Shown here piece after piece: positions 46,801 through 55,204 of a stretch of DNA of 64,000 nucleotides. The DNA comes from JAYYPW01 sp036128855 (GTDB taxonomy: Bacteria > Pseudomonadota > Gammaproteobacteria > Comchoanobacterales > Comchoanobacteraceae). The position numbers were made by a program, and so were the translations under genes. Below the pieces are notes generated by a model. That model saw nothing but the letters and a program-made list of their open reading frames with translations, had not been told where the DNA came from and ran no database searches. Position 1 is the stretch's first letter. Every line of letters starts with the position of its first letter. The DNA lies in the NCBI GenBank assembly GCA_036128855.1, contig JAYYPW010000008.1:186001-250000 (forward strand). The letters are read 5' to 3'.

Positions 46801-47923
46801 TGGTTACCCTGCAGCCGAGCTTAAGAAAATCGCAACTGCAGCAGAGCTAAGAAAAGCAGGTCTTAGCGCTGCAGAACTAAAGGCTATGGGTTTCTCAGCG
46901 AGTGAGTTAGCGGATGCTGGGTTTTCTGCAAAGCAATTAGCAGGTGCAGGTTTCACCGCTAAAGAACTACAAGAAGCTGGCTTCCAGGCAGGTGACTTAG
47001 CGTCAGCATTTACAAATGCACAACTTGCTGCTGCAGGAATCAATGTACCAAGCACACTTGAAGGTACAGAAGCAGATCAACGTGTTAGAAATATGGAACT
47101 TCAAAACCAACAAGTACTCGATGCTGCTCAAAGACAAGCAGATGTAAATACGCTTAAAAACAGCATGCGCTCACAACTACTTAAACTAGTACAAAATTGG
47201 TCACCAACCGGTGCACAGCAGAACCTGAAAAAGTCAAGTATAAGCTCAGCGCAGCTACAAGAGGCAATGGCAAAAGAAGTGACTGCTAAAGTTGCTGCAA
47301 GTGGACATACCCAAGACACGTCAGATGACGAATCAGTGTTACCTGCAGGTAGTATAATGTATGCAACACTAAATACCTCTATCAACACAGACGTTAAGCA
47401 ACCAGTGTTAGCAACTGTTGTAACTGGGCCGCTGAAAGGAGCTAAAATAATGGGTGTATACTCCATGACCAATGAAAAAGTAATCGTAAACTTTGATAAG
47501 ATTAACTTTGGTGAATCAAGTTCAGCGATACAAGCAACAGCATTAGATGGTGAAACATTACAGGCAGTTGTCAACGGCAATATGGATAGACATATTTTAG
47601 CAAGATACGGACTAACCTTCATAACATCGTTCATGGAAGGAGCGGGTACAGCCATGTTAGAAAGCGTCAATGCGGATGCGGGTACAGTAACAACCACCTC
47701 TACTGACGGTTCAGGTAATACATCTACAACAACAACGCCTACAAATAATTCAACTGACACGAATTGGGATGAGATTGCTGTGGCCGCATTTGCTGAAGTA
47801 GGTGATCAGCTTTCGCAAGAGCTTGCTCAGGATCAAGCGAACATACCAGCTCTAACAATAACAGTGCCTGCAGGCAAGATGATTGGGGTGTTACTAACAG
47901 CAGATTTTATTGACAATAGATAG
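43865..47923 (+). CDS. icmE: Core-channel protein IcmE/DotG with greatly expanded decapeptide-repeat region
   Basis: VirB10-like protein spanning inner membrane, periplasm and outer membrane. 1352 residues, about 300 more than Legionella DotG (1048). One N-terminal membrane segment (~14-36); a repeat region (~136-1058) built of decads of the form [F/Y]-[S/T]-A-x-[E/Q]-L-[K/R]-x-A-G; a helical linker; and a C-terminal VirB10/TrbI domain (~1150-1352) with LPAGSIMYATLNTSINTD and the antenna-like FITSFMEGAGTAM. It starts with GTG right after the icmK stop. The extra length is all in the repeat region. Other reverse frames in this area are produced by the repetition. Confidence 0.96.
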   Translation: MTDENQKYSETSLGFKLAVIVGGVVGIGAVLYGLSMLLDSSGSIDASNVSQTRPGINSAKAGEVTSEYAQLSETKYAEEYEQAKRSGSGSVMPSAIGQGGFVSNATEFMNQAKLNAEGVGSKKITCTPEFAKRAREAGVSAFELKCNGCSAEVLKNAGFTAGELAKAGYDAAELKAAGFSTAELKAAGFSAQELRAAGFSAEQLQKAGFTAAELQAAGYTAKEMLNAGFTPDELLAAGFSKSQLEAAGVSKAQLEDKRCVSTAKRECSVQYVQEQRDRGVLASSMRSVGCGAEALRLGGYTAGDMKSSGFSVLELRCAGYSAPELAAAGYSLDELKDAGFTTKQLLGAGFSAEQLKKAGFDCTEMAKGGADIKDLRKMGCSAKSLMAAGISAADLLKAGFSPEEVAKAGYPASELLKAGIPLNVLKAAGFSASELRAAGASAEALKAAGFSANELRDAGFSAGDLIRAGFTPAEAEGTTVDPELLKKIADGVPASELLKQGYSASQLRRAGVSASALKAAGLDACQLKDAGYTANEIRQAGYSLDQMKKCGFSAAELKDAGFSVQQLKAAGFNAAQLKAAGFTAADLQSAGFSPSELKAAGFTASQLAQAGITASQLKASGMSACELKDSGYNATELKQAGYSLADMKECGFTAEELRVAGFSAKQLKAAGFSAEELKTAGFTPAQLSAAGFTAEQIKAAGFSACEMVDSGMSLAKILKEGYTEEEVEACGVDKEAIANAIKGLSQQCNVNEVKNLIAKGLTAKQIRDRGCSADVMKAAGFTAAELKAAGFDAAELKAAGFTAAELKDAGFSAADLKAAGFDAGQLLAAGFSAAELRAAGYTAADLKKAGLTAEQLKAAGFSAAELKDAGFDAAQLLAAGFSARDLKRAGFSAAELKDAGLSAAELKAAGFSAADLKSAGFSAEQLLAAGFSAKDLKSAGFTAKELLNAGLDPSELKNAGFSAKDLLDAGVPLKDIIAAGYPAAELKKIATAAELRKAGLSAAELKAMGFSASELADAGFSAKQLAGAGFTAKELQEAGFQAGDLASAFTNAQLAAAGINVPSTLEGTEADQRVRNMELQNQQVLDAAQRQADVNTLKNSMRSQLLKLVQNWSPTGAQQNLKKSSISSAQLQEAMAKEVTAKVAASGHTQDTSDDESVLPAGSIMYATLNTSINTDVKQPVLATVVTGPLKGAKIMGVYSMTNEKVIVNFDKINFGESSSAIQATALDGETLQAVVNGNMDRHILARYGLTFITSFMEGAGTAMLESVNADAGTVTTTSTDGSGNTSTTTTPTNNSTDTNWDEIAVAAFAEVGDQLSQELAQDQANIPALTITVPAGKMIGVLLTADFIDNR
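44270..47040 (+). repeat. DotG decapeptide (30-bp) coding repeats with a 300-bp higher-order period
   Basis: About 80-90 imperfect 30-bp units encode the DotG decads. Cys-containing decads punctuate the array: DACQL with Cys 525 and SACEL with Cys 625 lie exactly 100 residues (300 bp) apart, and the same decad order (Y-T/N-A, Y-S-L, K-K/E-C-G) follows each, with Cys 550 and Cys 650. A third ACE decad follows at Cys 705. This shows block duplication of about ten decads. Confidence 0.85.
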
Positions 47924-47941
47924 ATACAGAGAGGACAGGAT

Positions 47942-48778
47942 ATGAACTTTGATGACAAAGATTTGAAAGATGATCAAACTTTTGAAATGCCAAAAGGAGA
48001 GTCACTTGGTGAGTTAGATACAGGTGATGCAGATATAGATCGTTCTCACGATATGCTAGAAGACGAGCATATCGATGATGCTGAGTCAATGGATACGACA
48101 TACTATGCAATCATGGGCGTTATAGTACTTGTTATGTGCTACATTCTTTATAGTATGTACACGGCGTTAATACCAGTTGAAGAGCAAATAATTACCCCAA
48201 TCGCACAACAAGAACCAACGGCGCAAGTTGCACCTCCAAGCACACCAGAAATTGAGATTCCAGCCACGACTCCAGCACAAAAAGCACCAGAACCAGAAAA
48301 AAGACCAGTTGCAAATGAAGTGGTAGTAGCTTCTACGAGTAGCGACACTTTACTAGCTAATAAGTTGCGTGAGCAACAACAAGCTATTGATGCAATAACC
48401 GATGATACGCAATTCTTAGAGAAGTCTCACACAGAAATGAATCAGAAAATTGACAAACTCTCTAAGCAATTGGAGCAGGTAATAGATCAACTCGACAATA
48501 TGATGGAAGAAGCTAAAGAAAAACAAGTAGCACAAAAGCGCGCAGCAGAAGCTAAAAAACAGCAGATAGAAGCTAGAAAACAGCCGCCTGTTACCTATAA
48601 CTTACGCGCGATCGTCGAAGGTAGAGCTTGGCTTGAAAGCACAAGTGGAGTCGAAGCAACAGTGAGTGTAGGGCAATCTCTAAAGGATTACGGTACTGTA
48701 CTAGGTATTTATGTAAACCAAGGCCTTGTAACAACATCCTCAGGTAGAGTAATAACATTCAAAGAGAGTGCACAATAA
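47942..48778 (+). CDS. icmG: Inner-membrane protein IcmG/DotF
   Basis: Bitopic accessory core protein, 278 residues (Legionella DotF 269). An acidic cytosolic N terminus (~1-57, rich in Asp), one membrane segment (~60-80), a Pro/Ala/Thr-rich linker, a Gln/Lys coiled coil (~140-205) and a C-terminal periplasmic domain (VTYNLRAIVEGRAWLES to the end), which is the conserved DotF part. It follows dotG by 18 bases and its stop codon directly precedes the dotE GTG. Confidence 0.92.
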   Translation: MNFDDKDLKDDQTFEMPKGESLGELDTGDADIDRSHDMLEDEHIDDAESMDTTYYAIMGVIVLVMCYILYSMYTALIPVEEQIITPIAQQEPTAQVAPPSTPEIEIPATTPAQKAPEPEKRPVANEVVVASTSSDTLLANKLREQQQAIDAITDDTQFLEKSHTEMNQKIDKLSKQLEQVIDQLDNMMEEAKEKQVAQKRAAEAKKQQIEARKQPPVTYNLRAIVEGRAWLESTSGVEATVSVGQSLKDYGTVLGIYVNQGLVTTSSGRVITFKESAQ

Positions 48779-49471
48779 GTGAAATTACACTGGGTAAGTA
48801 AGTACGGACTAATACTTGTCAATATTCTATGTTTTGGACACATCCTTGCACAGGGTTTTGACCTAGGAACAACGATTGCAGATACAGACTTAGGTCAGGT
48901 ATTTGATTCACTCGATCCGTCTTCAACAATGCAGACAGAGACGTCAACAGGGTATGATCTCGCCTCGATATTTGGTAACATTGACGCCCAAATAAATCCA
49001 ATTAAGAACTTTATCATAGGTATTAGCTATGCACTCGGTATAGGTATGTGTATTGTTGCGGTGATGAAGCTCAAAAAATATGGTACTAAAACAGCTTATA
49101 TGCATGTTGAATCATCGCTAGTAGGGCCTTTTTTACAGTTTTTTATTGGTATAGCATTATTTTATTTACCCACTTTTATAGAGTCACTGAATCAGACGTT
49201 ATGGCAAGATCCAGACGTCAACAACGTCTTGAGTTGGAATTCAGGTTCGCAAAGCGACAATTTTCAAACATATGTAGAACCTATTCTTGGCGTTATACAA
49301 ATAATTGGAATGATTGCGTTTATAAGGGGCTGGGTGCAATTGAGTAGAGCCACTAACGCTGGTCAACAGCCGGGAGCAGTCTCGAAAGGTTTAACACATA
49401 TTATTGGTGGTATACTAGCTATTAATATTTACACAGTAATAGAAGTATTTAATCAGACTTTTTTAGGCTGA
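48779..49471 (+). CDS. icmC: Inner-membrane protein IcmC/DotE
   Basis: 230 residues (Legionella IcmC about 194). A signal-like hydrophobic N terminus is followed by an acidic linker and three or four hydrophobic segments. The core NPIKNFIIGISYALGIGMCIVAVMKLKKYG and GPFLQFFIGIALFYLPTFIES follows the same pattern as the DotP proteins downstream, marking them as one family. Starts with GTG adjacent to the dotF stop. After dotE the forward gene series is interrupted by 318 bases that contain a reverse-strand ORF. Confidence 0.88.
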   Translation: MKLHWVSKYGLILVNILCFGHILAQGFDLGTTIADTDLGQVFDSLDPSSTMQTETSTGYDLASIFGNIDAQINPIKNFIIGISYALGIGMCIVAVMKLKKYGTKTAYMHVESSLVGPFLQFFIGIALFYLPTFIESLNQTLWQDPDVNNVLSWNSGSQSDNFQTYVEPILGVIQIIGMIAFIRGWVQLSRATNAGQQPGAVSKGLTHIIGGILAINIYTVIEVFNQTFLG

Positions 49472-49689
49472 GCGTTAGACATAACTGGAGATTTATCAGC
49501 AGCTAACGTCTTAGCTTTAGTTTTTTTATAGAGAAGTCCAGGATTATTACTACTAGTACCACTGAAAATCTCTGAATCAGCATATGATTTTCCCAAAGAG
49601 CTGTTCACCATACGCTGAAACTGGTACGTAATTTCAGACCATTTATCAGGTTTAGATTCTATTTTATGTGGATAAGAAGGCTGAGGCAT
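49453..49689 (-). CDS. Reverse-strand small ORF inside the icm gene series, unknown
   Basis: 78 codons on the reverse strand fill the gap between dotE and the first dotP, overlapping the end of dotE by 19 bases. In its favour: a good Shine-Dalgarno (ACGGAGAATAGA before ATG 49689), use of nearly the whole gap, and a plausible hydrophilic composition rich in Ser, Lys and Pro without membrane segments. Against it: no recognised family and no strong promoter. If real, it would be transcribed against the operon. No function is assigned. Confidence 0.5.
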   Translation of the reverse strand: MPQPSYPHKIESKPDKWSEITYQFQRMVNSSLGKSYADSEIFSGTSSNNPGLLYKKTKAKTLAADKSPVMSNAQPKKV

Positions 49690-49789
49690 TCTATTCTCCG
49701 TAAAACTTCTCTTAATGTATAGTATATAGATTGAATGACTGCAGAGATTATGTTAAGTTTTTGTTAGTAAATATATTGTGTGTATGTGA

Positions 49790-50563
49790 ATGAAACGAAA
49801 ACCACTTTTTCTCAGTATATTCTTACCCTTAGTTTTGGCTGTAAATACACATGCAGAGTCTGTGTTGAACTGCAATGCAAACCCTCTGTCTCTAGGATGC
49901 ATTGCTAACAGGCTGACTGGAGGCACAGTAACAATAATAAATCTACTACTTGGTCTAGCTTTTGTAAGTGGCTGGGGATTTGTTATTGCTGCAATTTTCA
50001 AGTTCAAACAAGTAAGAGAAAATCCTCAGCAAGTGCCTGTTAGTACGCCTTTTGCTTTTTTATTAACAGCCGTGTTATTGATATTCTTACCAGGTTTAAT
50101 TGAGACAGGTAGCGTCACCATGTTTGGGTCTGATCCAGGCAAAGTGGGCTTACTTGGACAGCAAGCAGAAGATACGGGGCTTATAACCAGCACCTCTAAT
50201 ATTGATGTGAATGTCATCTCTCCAGGAGATGCAGTCGAGCAGAACACACTGTTTGGCATGGCAGCACGTGTAACCGAGCTATTCCCAACATTAATGCTGG
50301 TGATAACTGGGGGAGCATATTTAGCTGGTTTAGGTTTTGCAATTGCAGCAATGGTGAAGCTAAAAGCAGTCAAAGATAATCCTGCTCAAAACCCAGTAAC
50401 TATGCCACTAGCATACCTCTGCGTCGCAGTACTACTAGTTTTTATGCCTGACTTGCTAGCACCAACTGGTGAAACCTTATTTGGTACTGGAACAGATCAG
50501 TATGATGCTGGCGCAGAAGGTTACGGGAGTAAGATACTTATTAATTGGAACGATAATAGTTAG
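49790..50563 (+). CDS. Two-domain IcmD/DotP-family membrane protein
   Basis: 257 residues, twice the length of a normal IcmD/DotP (about 130). After a signal-like N terminus it contains two homologous units. The first has GWGFVIAAIFKFKQVRENPQQVP and LLIFLPGLIETGSVTMFGS; the second has GLGFAIAAMVKLKAVKDNPAQNP and LLVFMPDLLAPTGETLFGTG. The linker is acidic. It is thus an internal tandem duplication, the first of three dotP-type genes in a row. It probably forms part of the inner-membrane complex. The start ATG 49790 has no strong Shine-Dalgarno. Confidence 0.87.
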   Translation: MKRKPLFLSIFLPLVLAVNTHAESVLNCNANPLSLGCIANRLTGGTVTIINLLLGLAFVSGWGFVIAAIFKFKQVRENPQQVPVSTPFAFLLTAVLLIFLPGLIETGSVTMFGSDPGKVGLLGQQAEDTGLITSTSNIDVNVISPGDAVEQNTLFGMAARVTELFPTLMLVITGGAYLAGLGFAIAAMVKLKAVKDNPAQNPVTMPLAYLCVAVLLVFMPDLLAPTGETLFGTGTDQYDAGAEGYGSKILINWNDNS

Positions 50564-50574
50564 GATTTGATGTA

Positions 50575-51003
50575 ATGATACGAGTAAACAACGCAACTAT
50601 ACGAAATAAACTTGCAAATATGCTACCAGCTTTTATACTTGCAACCCAGACTGCTTACGCTGACAGTGCTTGTATAGGTGATGCTAATGGTTTACAAGCA
50701 GTATTGCTAAACCTTTATTGCAGCTTCGCAGATATTGCAAATTTATTAGGAGGCTCAGCGTATCTAGGCGGTCTTGCATTTGGAGCAGCAGCTGCATTCA
50801 AATTCAAGCAGCACAGGGATAATCCAACTCAAGTCACAGTCGGTGCTCCAATAATTTACTTAACTATAGCAGTTGGGTTGGTATTTTTACCAAGTCTTCT
50901 GATGGAAGGACGGGCAACGCTATTCGATAGTGATGATGAAGTAAGCCCATCTTACATTGGTGTGAACTATGACAAAATAGAGAAAAATCCATGGGCACAA
51001 TAG
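50575..51003 (+). CDS. IcmD/DotP-family membrane protein, middle copy
   Basis: 142 residues with a signal-like N terminus (LPAFILATQTAYA), then two hydrophobic segments with GGSAYLGGLAFGAAAAFKFKQHRDNPTQV and VGLVFLPSLL. The FKFKQHRDNPTQV core is shared almost unchanged with the next copy, so these two are the most recent duplicates. It carries three cysteines that the last copy lacks (two before the first hydrophobic core). It follows the two-domain copy by 11 bases, with AGGA upstream. Likely an inner-membrane Dot/Icm subunit. Confidence 0.87.
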   Translation: MIRVNNATIRNKLANMLPAFILATQTAYADSACIGDANGLQAVLLNLYCSFADIANLLGGSAYLGGLAFGAAAAFKFKQHRDNPTQVTVGAPIIYLTIAVGLVFLPSLLMEGRATLFDSDDEVSPSYIGVNYDKIEKNPWAQ

Positions 51004-51092
51004 CGTATTTATTTTCTAGCGTACAGTTGCAATTATAGTACGTTTATGGTTAAGTTATTATTAATTGTTATACGGAAACAGGGGAGAGAAAC

Positions 51093-51461
51093 ATGAAGAC
51101 CGGAACATTAGCAAAGATAGCAATCACAAGCTCATTTGCATTATTAGCACTCAGTGGCTACGCCAATATCGGTGATATGGCTGAGTCAATCAACAATACA
51201 TTTACGCAGATCGCACAGTTGATCGGTGGTGCAGCATACGTCGCTGGACTTGGTTTTGGTATGGCTGCTATATTCAAATTTAAACAACACAGAGACAATC
51301 CTACACAGGTGCCAGTTGGTACACCATTTGGTATGTTAGGTGTTGCGATAATGTTAATATATCTCCCTAGCTTACTGACTAATGCAGGATCAACAGTATT
51401 CTCAAGTGATACAGCCACATACGGCGTAACAGGTAGTGGATTTGCTAACGTAGGAACATAA
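51093..51461 (+). CDS. icmD: IcmD/DotP, likely orthologous copy
   Basis: 122 residues, close to Legionella IcmD (132), and next to icmJ as in the canonical order. A signal-like N terminus ends near SGYA. The core reads GGAAYVAGLGFGMAAIFKFKQHRDNPTQVPVGTP, with a second hydrophobic segment ending in LIYLPSLL. It has the strongest Shine-Dalgarno of the three dotP genes (GGGGAGAG), and an 89-base gap lies before it, so it may be made at the highest level. Confidence 0.9.
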   Translation: MKTGTLAKIAITSSFALLALSGYANIGDMAESINNTFTQIAQLIGGAAYVAGLGFGMAAIFKFKQHRDNPTQVPVGTPFGMLGVAIMLIYLPSLLTNAGSTVFSSDTATYGVTGSGFANVGT

Positions 51462-51503
51462 GCAAATATTTATTAATTCTAAAAAACTAAACTGAGAATA
51501 GGT

Positions 51504-52139
51504 GTGACCAGACTCAACAACCTTAATTTACAATTTGGCTTGCTTGAGTGGAATAAGTTCCAAAAAAGAGAGCGCCTACCTCAGTTTCAGGATTTTGCAA
51601 AAAGGGTCAAAAAGCGTGACTTTGACACCTGTAAATTTTGTGGATTCACCGCAGATGAAGGAATGTCGATCGTCAATTTAGACCACAATTACAGTAACAA
51701 CGTTGCTTCAAATTTAGTTACAGCCTGCCCACTGTGCACACAGTGCAGATTTATCGAACACATTGGAGTCGGTGATGAGAACGGCGGGGTACTCATATAC
51801 TTACCTGAGATGTCTCAAGCTGATCTTAATGGTCTAGTGCATGCTTTATTTTGTGCAATCGCAAACGCTACGATGCATGAAAACTCTGCACAAAGCCTTT
51901 ATAACTCACTGAGATTACGCGCTAAAGTAGTTGAGAAAGCCTTTGGTGAAGGTCGAAGCGACCCGAGAGTGTTCGGGAAAATGGTCATCAATACACCCAC
52001 CAACGACTCAAAATCTTTGCACGAACACGTGCTTAAAGATCTACGAGTACTTGCTAATATTTCAAGCTTCAGCAAGCAAATTCGTGCATGGTCTCAGAAA
52101 GCAGCAGATGATATGAATACAGGTATTTTAAAAACTTAG
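51504..52139 (+). CDS. icmJ: Coupling-complex zinc protein IcmJ/DotN
   Basis: Cytoplasmic component that binds the C-terminal extension of DotL. 211 residues (Legionella DotN 208). The zinc site is intact: CKFC at residues 43-46 and CPLC at 75-78, with an HNH-nuclease-like LDHNYSNN between them. Legionella DotN has the same fold but is regarded as structural. GTG start at 51504. It ends ten bases before icmB. No unusual features. Confidence 0.93.
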   Translation: MTRLNNLNLQFGLLEWNKFQKRERLPQFQDFAKRVKKRDFDTCKFCGFTADEGMSIVNLDHNYSNNVASNLVTACPLCTQCRFIEHIGVGDENGGVLIYLPEMSQADLNGLVHALFCAIANATMHENSAQSLYNSLRLRAKVVEKAFGEGRSDPRVFGKMVINTPTNDSKSLHEHVLKDLRVLANISSFSKQIRAWSQKAADDMNTGILKT

Positions 52140-52149
52140 GTGAGATTTT

Positions 52150-55100
52150 ATGGCAAATAGTCTAGTAGATCCAGTTCTAGATGGTCTTGATACATTTCTT
52201 GCGTGGATTAGCTCAGGGACAAAAGCTACTATAGATTCTAACTGCGAAATTCAAACTGCAGATAGTCCCACAGTGCTTGTGACAAATGATGGATCGCTAC
52301 TCTCTGTAATACGAGTAGACGGTGTGAGCAAGCTTATTGGACCTGAAGAGTTCAATGACATATCAAAGAACTTGCTAAAAACACTTTCCCCCTTTATGAG
52401 TAATGAAGGACACTGCATGCAGGTTGTATTTTCATACGACCAAAACCTGGTTTCAGACGAAATTTACAAAAACTACGCACCTACACGTGACACAATCAAG
52501 AGATTAGGACTTTCTTTGGATGACCTTGTCGCAGAACGTAGGTCGCATCTTTCAAAATACTGCGCAAGTGAGGAGGTCTATTTAGTTATTTGGACTAAGG
52601 TTGAGTCACTGTCACGCGAACAACTAAATAAGGCGATGGCCAAAAAAACGAAGCAGTTAGCAGAAAAAAATGCTCCAGTATTTAGGTACACACAAAATAT
52701 TCTAGCTGCAATACCAGACCTTCGTGATAGCCATGATTCATCTATCAAATCTGTGATCACAAATGCTGCAGGCTTTAATTTAAAATTAGAGTTATTAGAA
52801 GTGCACGATGCTATCAAAGCAATTCGAAATCTTACAGATCGGAATTTTACGGACCCAAACTGGAGCGCAGTTCTTCCAGGGGATAGGATACGGCCAAAAC
52901 TTGCAAAAAGCTTTAACGGAGATCTTGCAGATTTGACATGGCCTGCAATATCTAAACAGATCTTTCCTCGAGACGGTTATAATTTTTCAATAGACAGTAC
53001 GGCTGTGGGTGATTATGCCTATGGAACTGTATTCATCGATTTATTTCCGTTAGAAATGCAATCTTTTAATGCCTTATTAAGTCGATTATTACACGCAAAT
53101 ATTCCTTGGCGCATCTCATACTTGATGGAGAGCGGCGGTGTTTCAAGTGTAAGAATGAAAAAAGCGCTATCTACAATTTTAGCGTTCTCATCGAGTGAAA
53201 ATAGACTTATAGCGAATGGTATAGAGTTACTTGAGTATATCGAGTTAAATACAGATGACTCCTCAGTTAAGTTACAAGTTTCTCTCTGCACATGGGCACC
53301 TAGAAACGATCCAGCACTGCTCAAAGTTAGAACTTCTATCCTAGCACGCGCAGTTGAAGGTTGGGGCTCATGTGATGTAAGTCAGGTTTGCGGTGATCCT
53401 TTTGAGGGTTACATCGCTACACTACCAGCTGTAAGCTCAAAAAGTCCGGCAACAGCAACTATCGCATCATTATCTGACTCTATTCAAATGTTGCCACTTT
53501 TTAGGCCAACATCGCCTTGGGATAAGGGGGCATTATTATTTCGTTCTCCAGATGGTAAAATTTGGCCTTATCAGCCAGGATCACCTATTCAAACAACTGC
53601 GATTGACCTTATATATGCAAGGCCTGGATCCGGTAAATCAGTACTATCAAATGCGCTTAACCTTGCATTATGTCTGATGGGTGGACTAAAACGTTTACCG
53701 AGAGTTTCTATTGTTGATATAGGACCCTCTAGTAGTGGTTTAATATCTCTACTCAAAGAAGCATTGCCTCCTGAGCAACGCCATCTAGCAGCATACCACC
53801 GTATGCGTATGACCGAAGAATATAGTATCAACCCATTTGATACGCAGCTAGGCTGCCGTTATGCAGCACCAGCTGAAAGGGCATTTCTCGTTAACTTTAT
53901 TACTTTACTTGCAACGCCAGTTGGCAAAGACGCACCATACGATGGTTTATCGGATATGGTAGGTTTGGTAGTAGACGAAGCATATAAATCTACTGCAGAT
54001 GATGCGAATCCGCATATTTATACAATGACAACAGATCCAGAAATTGACGCAATACTCCAAGACATGGGTTTTGTATCAGATTCTAAAACAAGCTGGTGGG
54101 AAGTAGTAGATGCATTATTTATAGCTGGATTTGTACAAGACGCGATGCGTGCACAGCGTTATGCAATGCCACTAATCAGTGATTTGGCATCAATATGCAG
54201 GACCGGTGCTGTGGAAGATTTATATGGTAAAATCACAACGCCTACAGGAGAGTCTCTAATAGCAGCTTTTGCTCGAATGATATCAAGTTCTATTAGAGAG
54301 TACCCAGTGCTTTCCAGATATACTAAATTTGATATTTCAGGTGCCCGGGTTGTATCTTTAGACCTCGATGAAGTCGCTAAAGCTGGTGGTGCCCAGTCAG
54401 ATAGGCAAACAGCTGTAATGTACATGCTTGCACGGTACGTGTTAACTAAGGAGTTTTACTTAAATGTTGGCTCAATAGCTCACGCTCCAGATGCTTACAG
54501 GTCATACCATGAGTCAAGGGTTGCCGATGCCCAGGAAGATCCTAAGCGGTTAGTGTTCGATGAATTTCACAGAACGAGTAAAGCATTAGCTGTACGAAAC
54601 CAAGTGGTCGAAGATATGCGAGAAGGTCGAAAATGGCGCGTACAGGTTGCGCTATTATCACAGTCTATTGAAGACTTTGATTCTATAATGGTTGATTTTG
54701 CCACCTCAATTTTTGTAATGGACGCTGGTCCTGAGCAAGCAATACAAAAAACGCAAAAGACTTTTGGCTTATCGCAGTCTGCTGTGCTTGCACTACGAAA
54801 CTACGTACGGGGGCCTGGTGAGGGTGGAGCCACTATGCTTGGACAGTTTGCTACTAAAAAAGGGACAACAACCCAGCTGATAACTCTAACATTAGGGCCT
54901 ATTGAGCTTTGGGCTTTCAGTACCACAACAGAAGATTACATTTTACGAAATAAACTATATGATAGGCTTGGTCCAGTAGAAGCAAGAAAACTTTTAGCAA
55001 GGATATTTCCGAGTGGATCAGCTGCCAAATTCCTGCTTGCTAGGGCACAAAAAGCAAAAGACTCAGGTGCTAAAATCGATAGCAAAGCGAAAGAAGGTCT

Positions 55101-55173
55101 TGTGAGTGCATTAGCTGACGAGCTTGTTAGCGAATACCGTAAAAACCCAAACTTCTCATCATTAACTAACTAA
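52150..55173 (+). CDS. icmB: Secretion ATPase IcmB/DotO
   Basis: VirB4-like ATPase at the cytoplasmic base of the secretion channel, where it recruits DotB. 1007 residues, identical in size class to Legionella DotO (1009). Walker A ARPGSGKS at 490-497, Walker B with RLVFDEFH near 800, and the QSIEDFD and GPEQAIQKTQKTFGLSQ features of the VirB4/TraU family. The N-terminal half is the VirB4-type domain. An AGGTGAG Shine-Dalgarno precedes ATG 52150. It is the last recognised Dot/Icm gene here; tphA, icmF and dotU, which follow in Legionella, are absent. Confidence 0.95.
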   Translation: MANSLVDPVLDGLDTFLAWISSGTKATIDSNCEIQTADSPTVLVTNDGSLLSVIRVDGVSKLIGPEEFNDISKNLLKTLSPFMSNEGHCMQVVFSYDQNLVSDEIYKNYAPTRDTIKRLGLSLDDLVAERRSHLSKYCASEEVYLVIWTKVESLSREQLNKAMAKKTKQLAEKNAPVFRYTQNILAAIPDLRDSHDSSIKSVITNAAGFNLKLELLEVHDAIKAIRNLTDRNFTDPNWSAVLPGDRIRPKLAKSFNGDLADLTWPAISKQIFPRDGYNFSIDSTAVGDYAYGTVFIDLFPLEMQSFNALLSRLLHANIPWRISYLMESGGVSSVRMKKALSTILAFSSSENRLIANGIELLEYIELNTDDSSVKLQVSLCTWAPRNDPALLKVRTSILARAVEGWGSCDVSQVCGDPFEGYIATLPAVSSKSPATATIASLSDSIQMLPLFRPTSPWDKGALLFRSPDGKIWPYQPGSPIQTTAIDLIYARPGSGKSVLSNALNLALCLMGGLKRLPRVSIVDIGPSSSGLISLLKEALPPEQRHLAAYHRMRMTEEYSINPFDTQLGCRYAAPAERAFLVNFITLLATPVGKDAPYDGLSDMVGLVVDEAYKSTADDANPHIYTMTTDPEIDAILQDMGFVSDSKTSWWEVVDALFIAGFVQDAMRAQRYAMPLISDLASICRTGAVEDLYGKITTPTGESLIAAFARMISSSIREYPVLSRYTKFDISGARVVSLDLDEVAKAGGAQSDRQTAVMYMLARYVLTKEFYLNVGSIAHAPDAYRSYHESRVADAQEDPKRLVFDEFHRTSKALAVRNQVVEDMREGRKWRVQVALLSQSIEDFDSIMVDFATSIFVMDAGPEQAIQKTQKTFGLSQSAVLALRNYVRGPGEGGATMLGQFATKKGTTTQLITLTLGPIELWAFSTTTEDYILRNKLYDRLGPVEARKLLARIFPSGSAAKFLLARAQKAKDSGAKIDSKAKEGLVSALADELVSEYRKNPNFSSLTN

Positions 55174-55204
55174 GATAGTTCTTTCTGATGAAGGTAAGTT
55201 CTTA

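Noticed and set aside
44270..47040. Regular ~30-bp repeats that could be taken for a CRISPR array
   Set aside because: The units are contiguous and in frame, vary at many positions, have no unique spacers, and encode the known DotG decads.
44550..47760. Several reverse-strand frames of 60-210 codons within dotG
   Set aside because: They are by-products of the repetitive coding sequence, with repeated Ala/Pro/Ser translations and no ribosome-binding sites.
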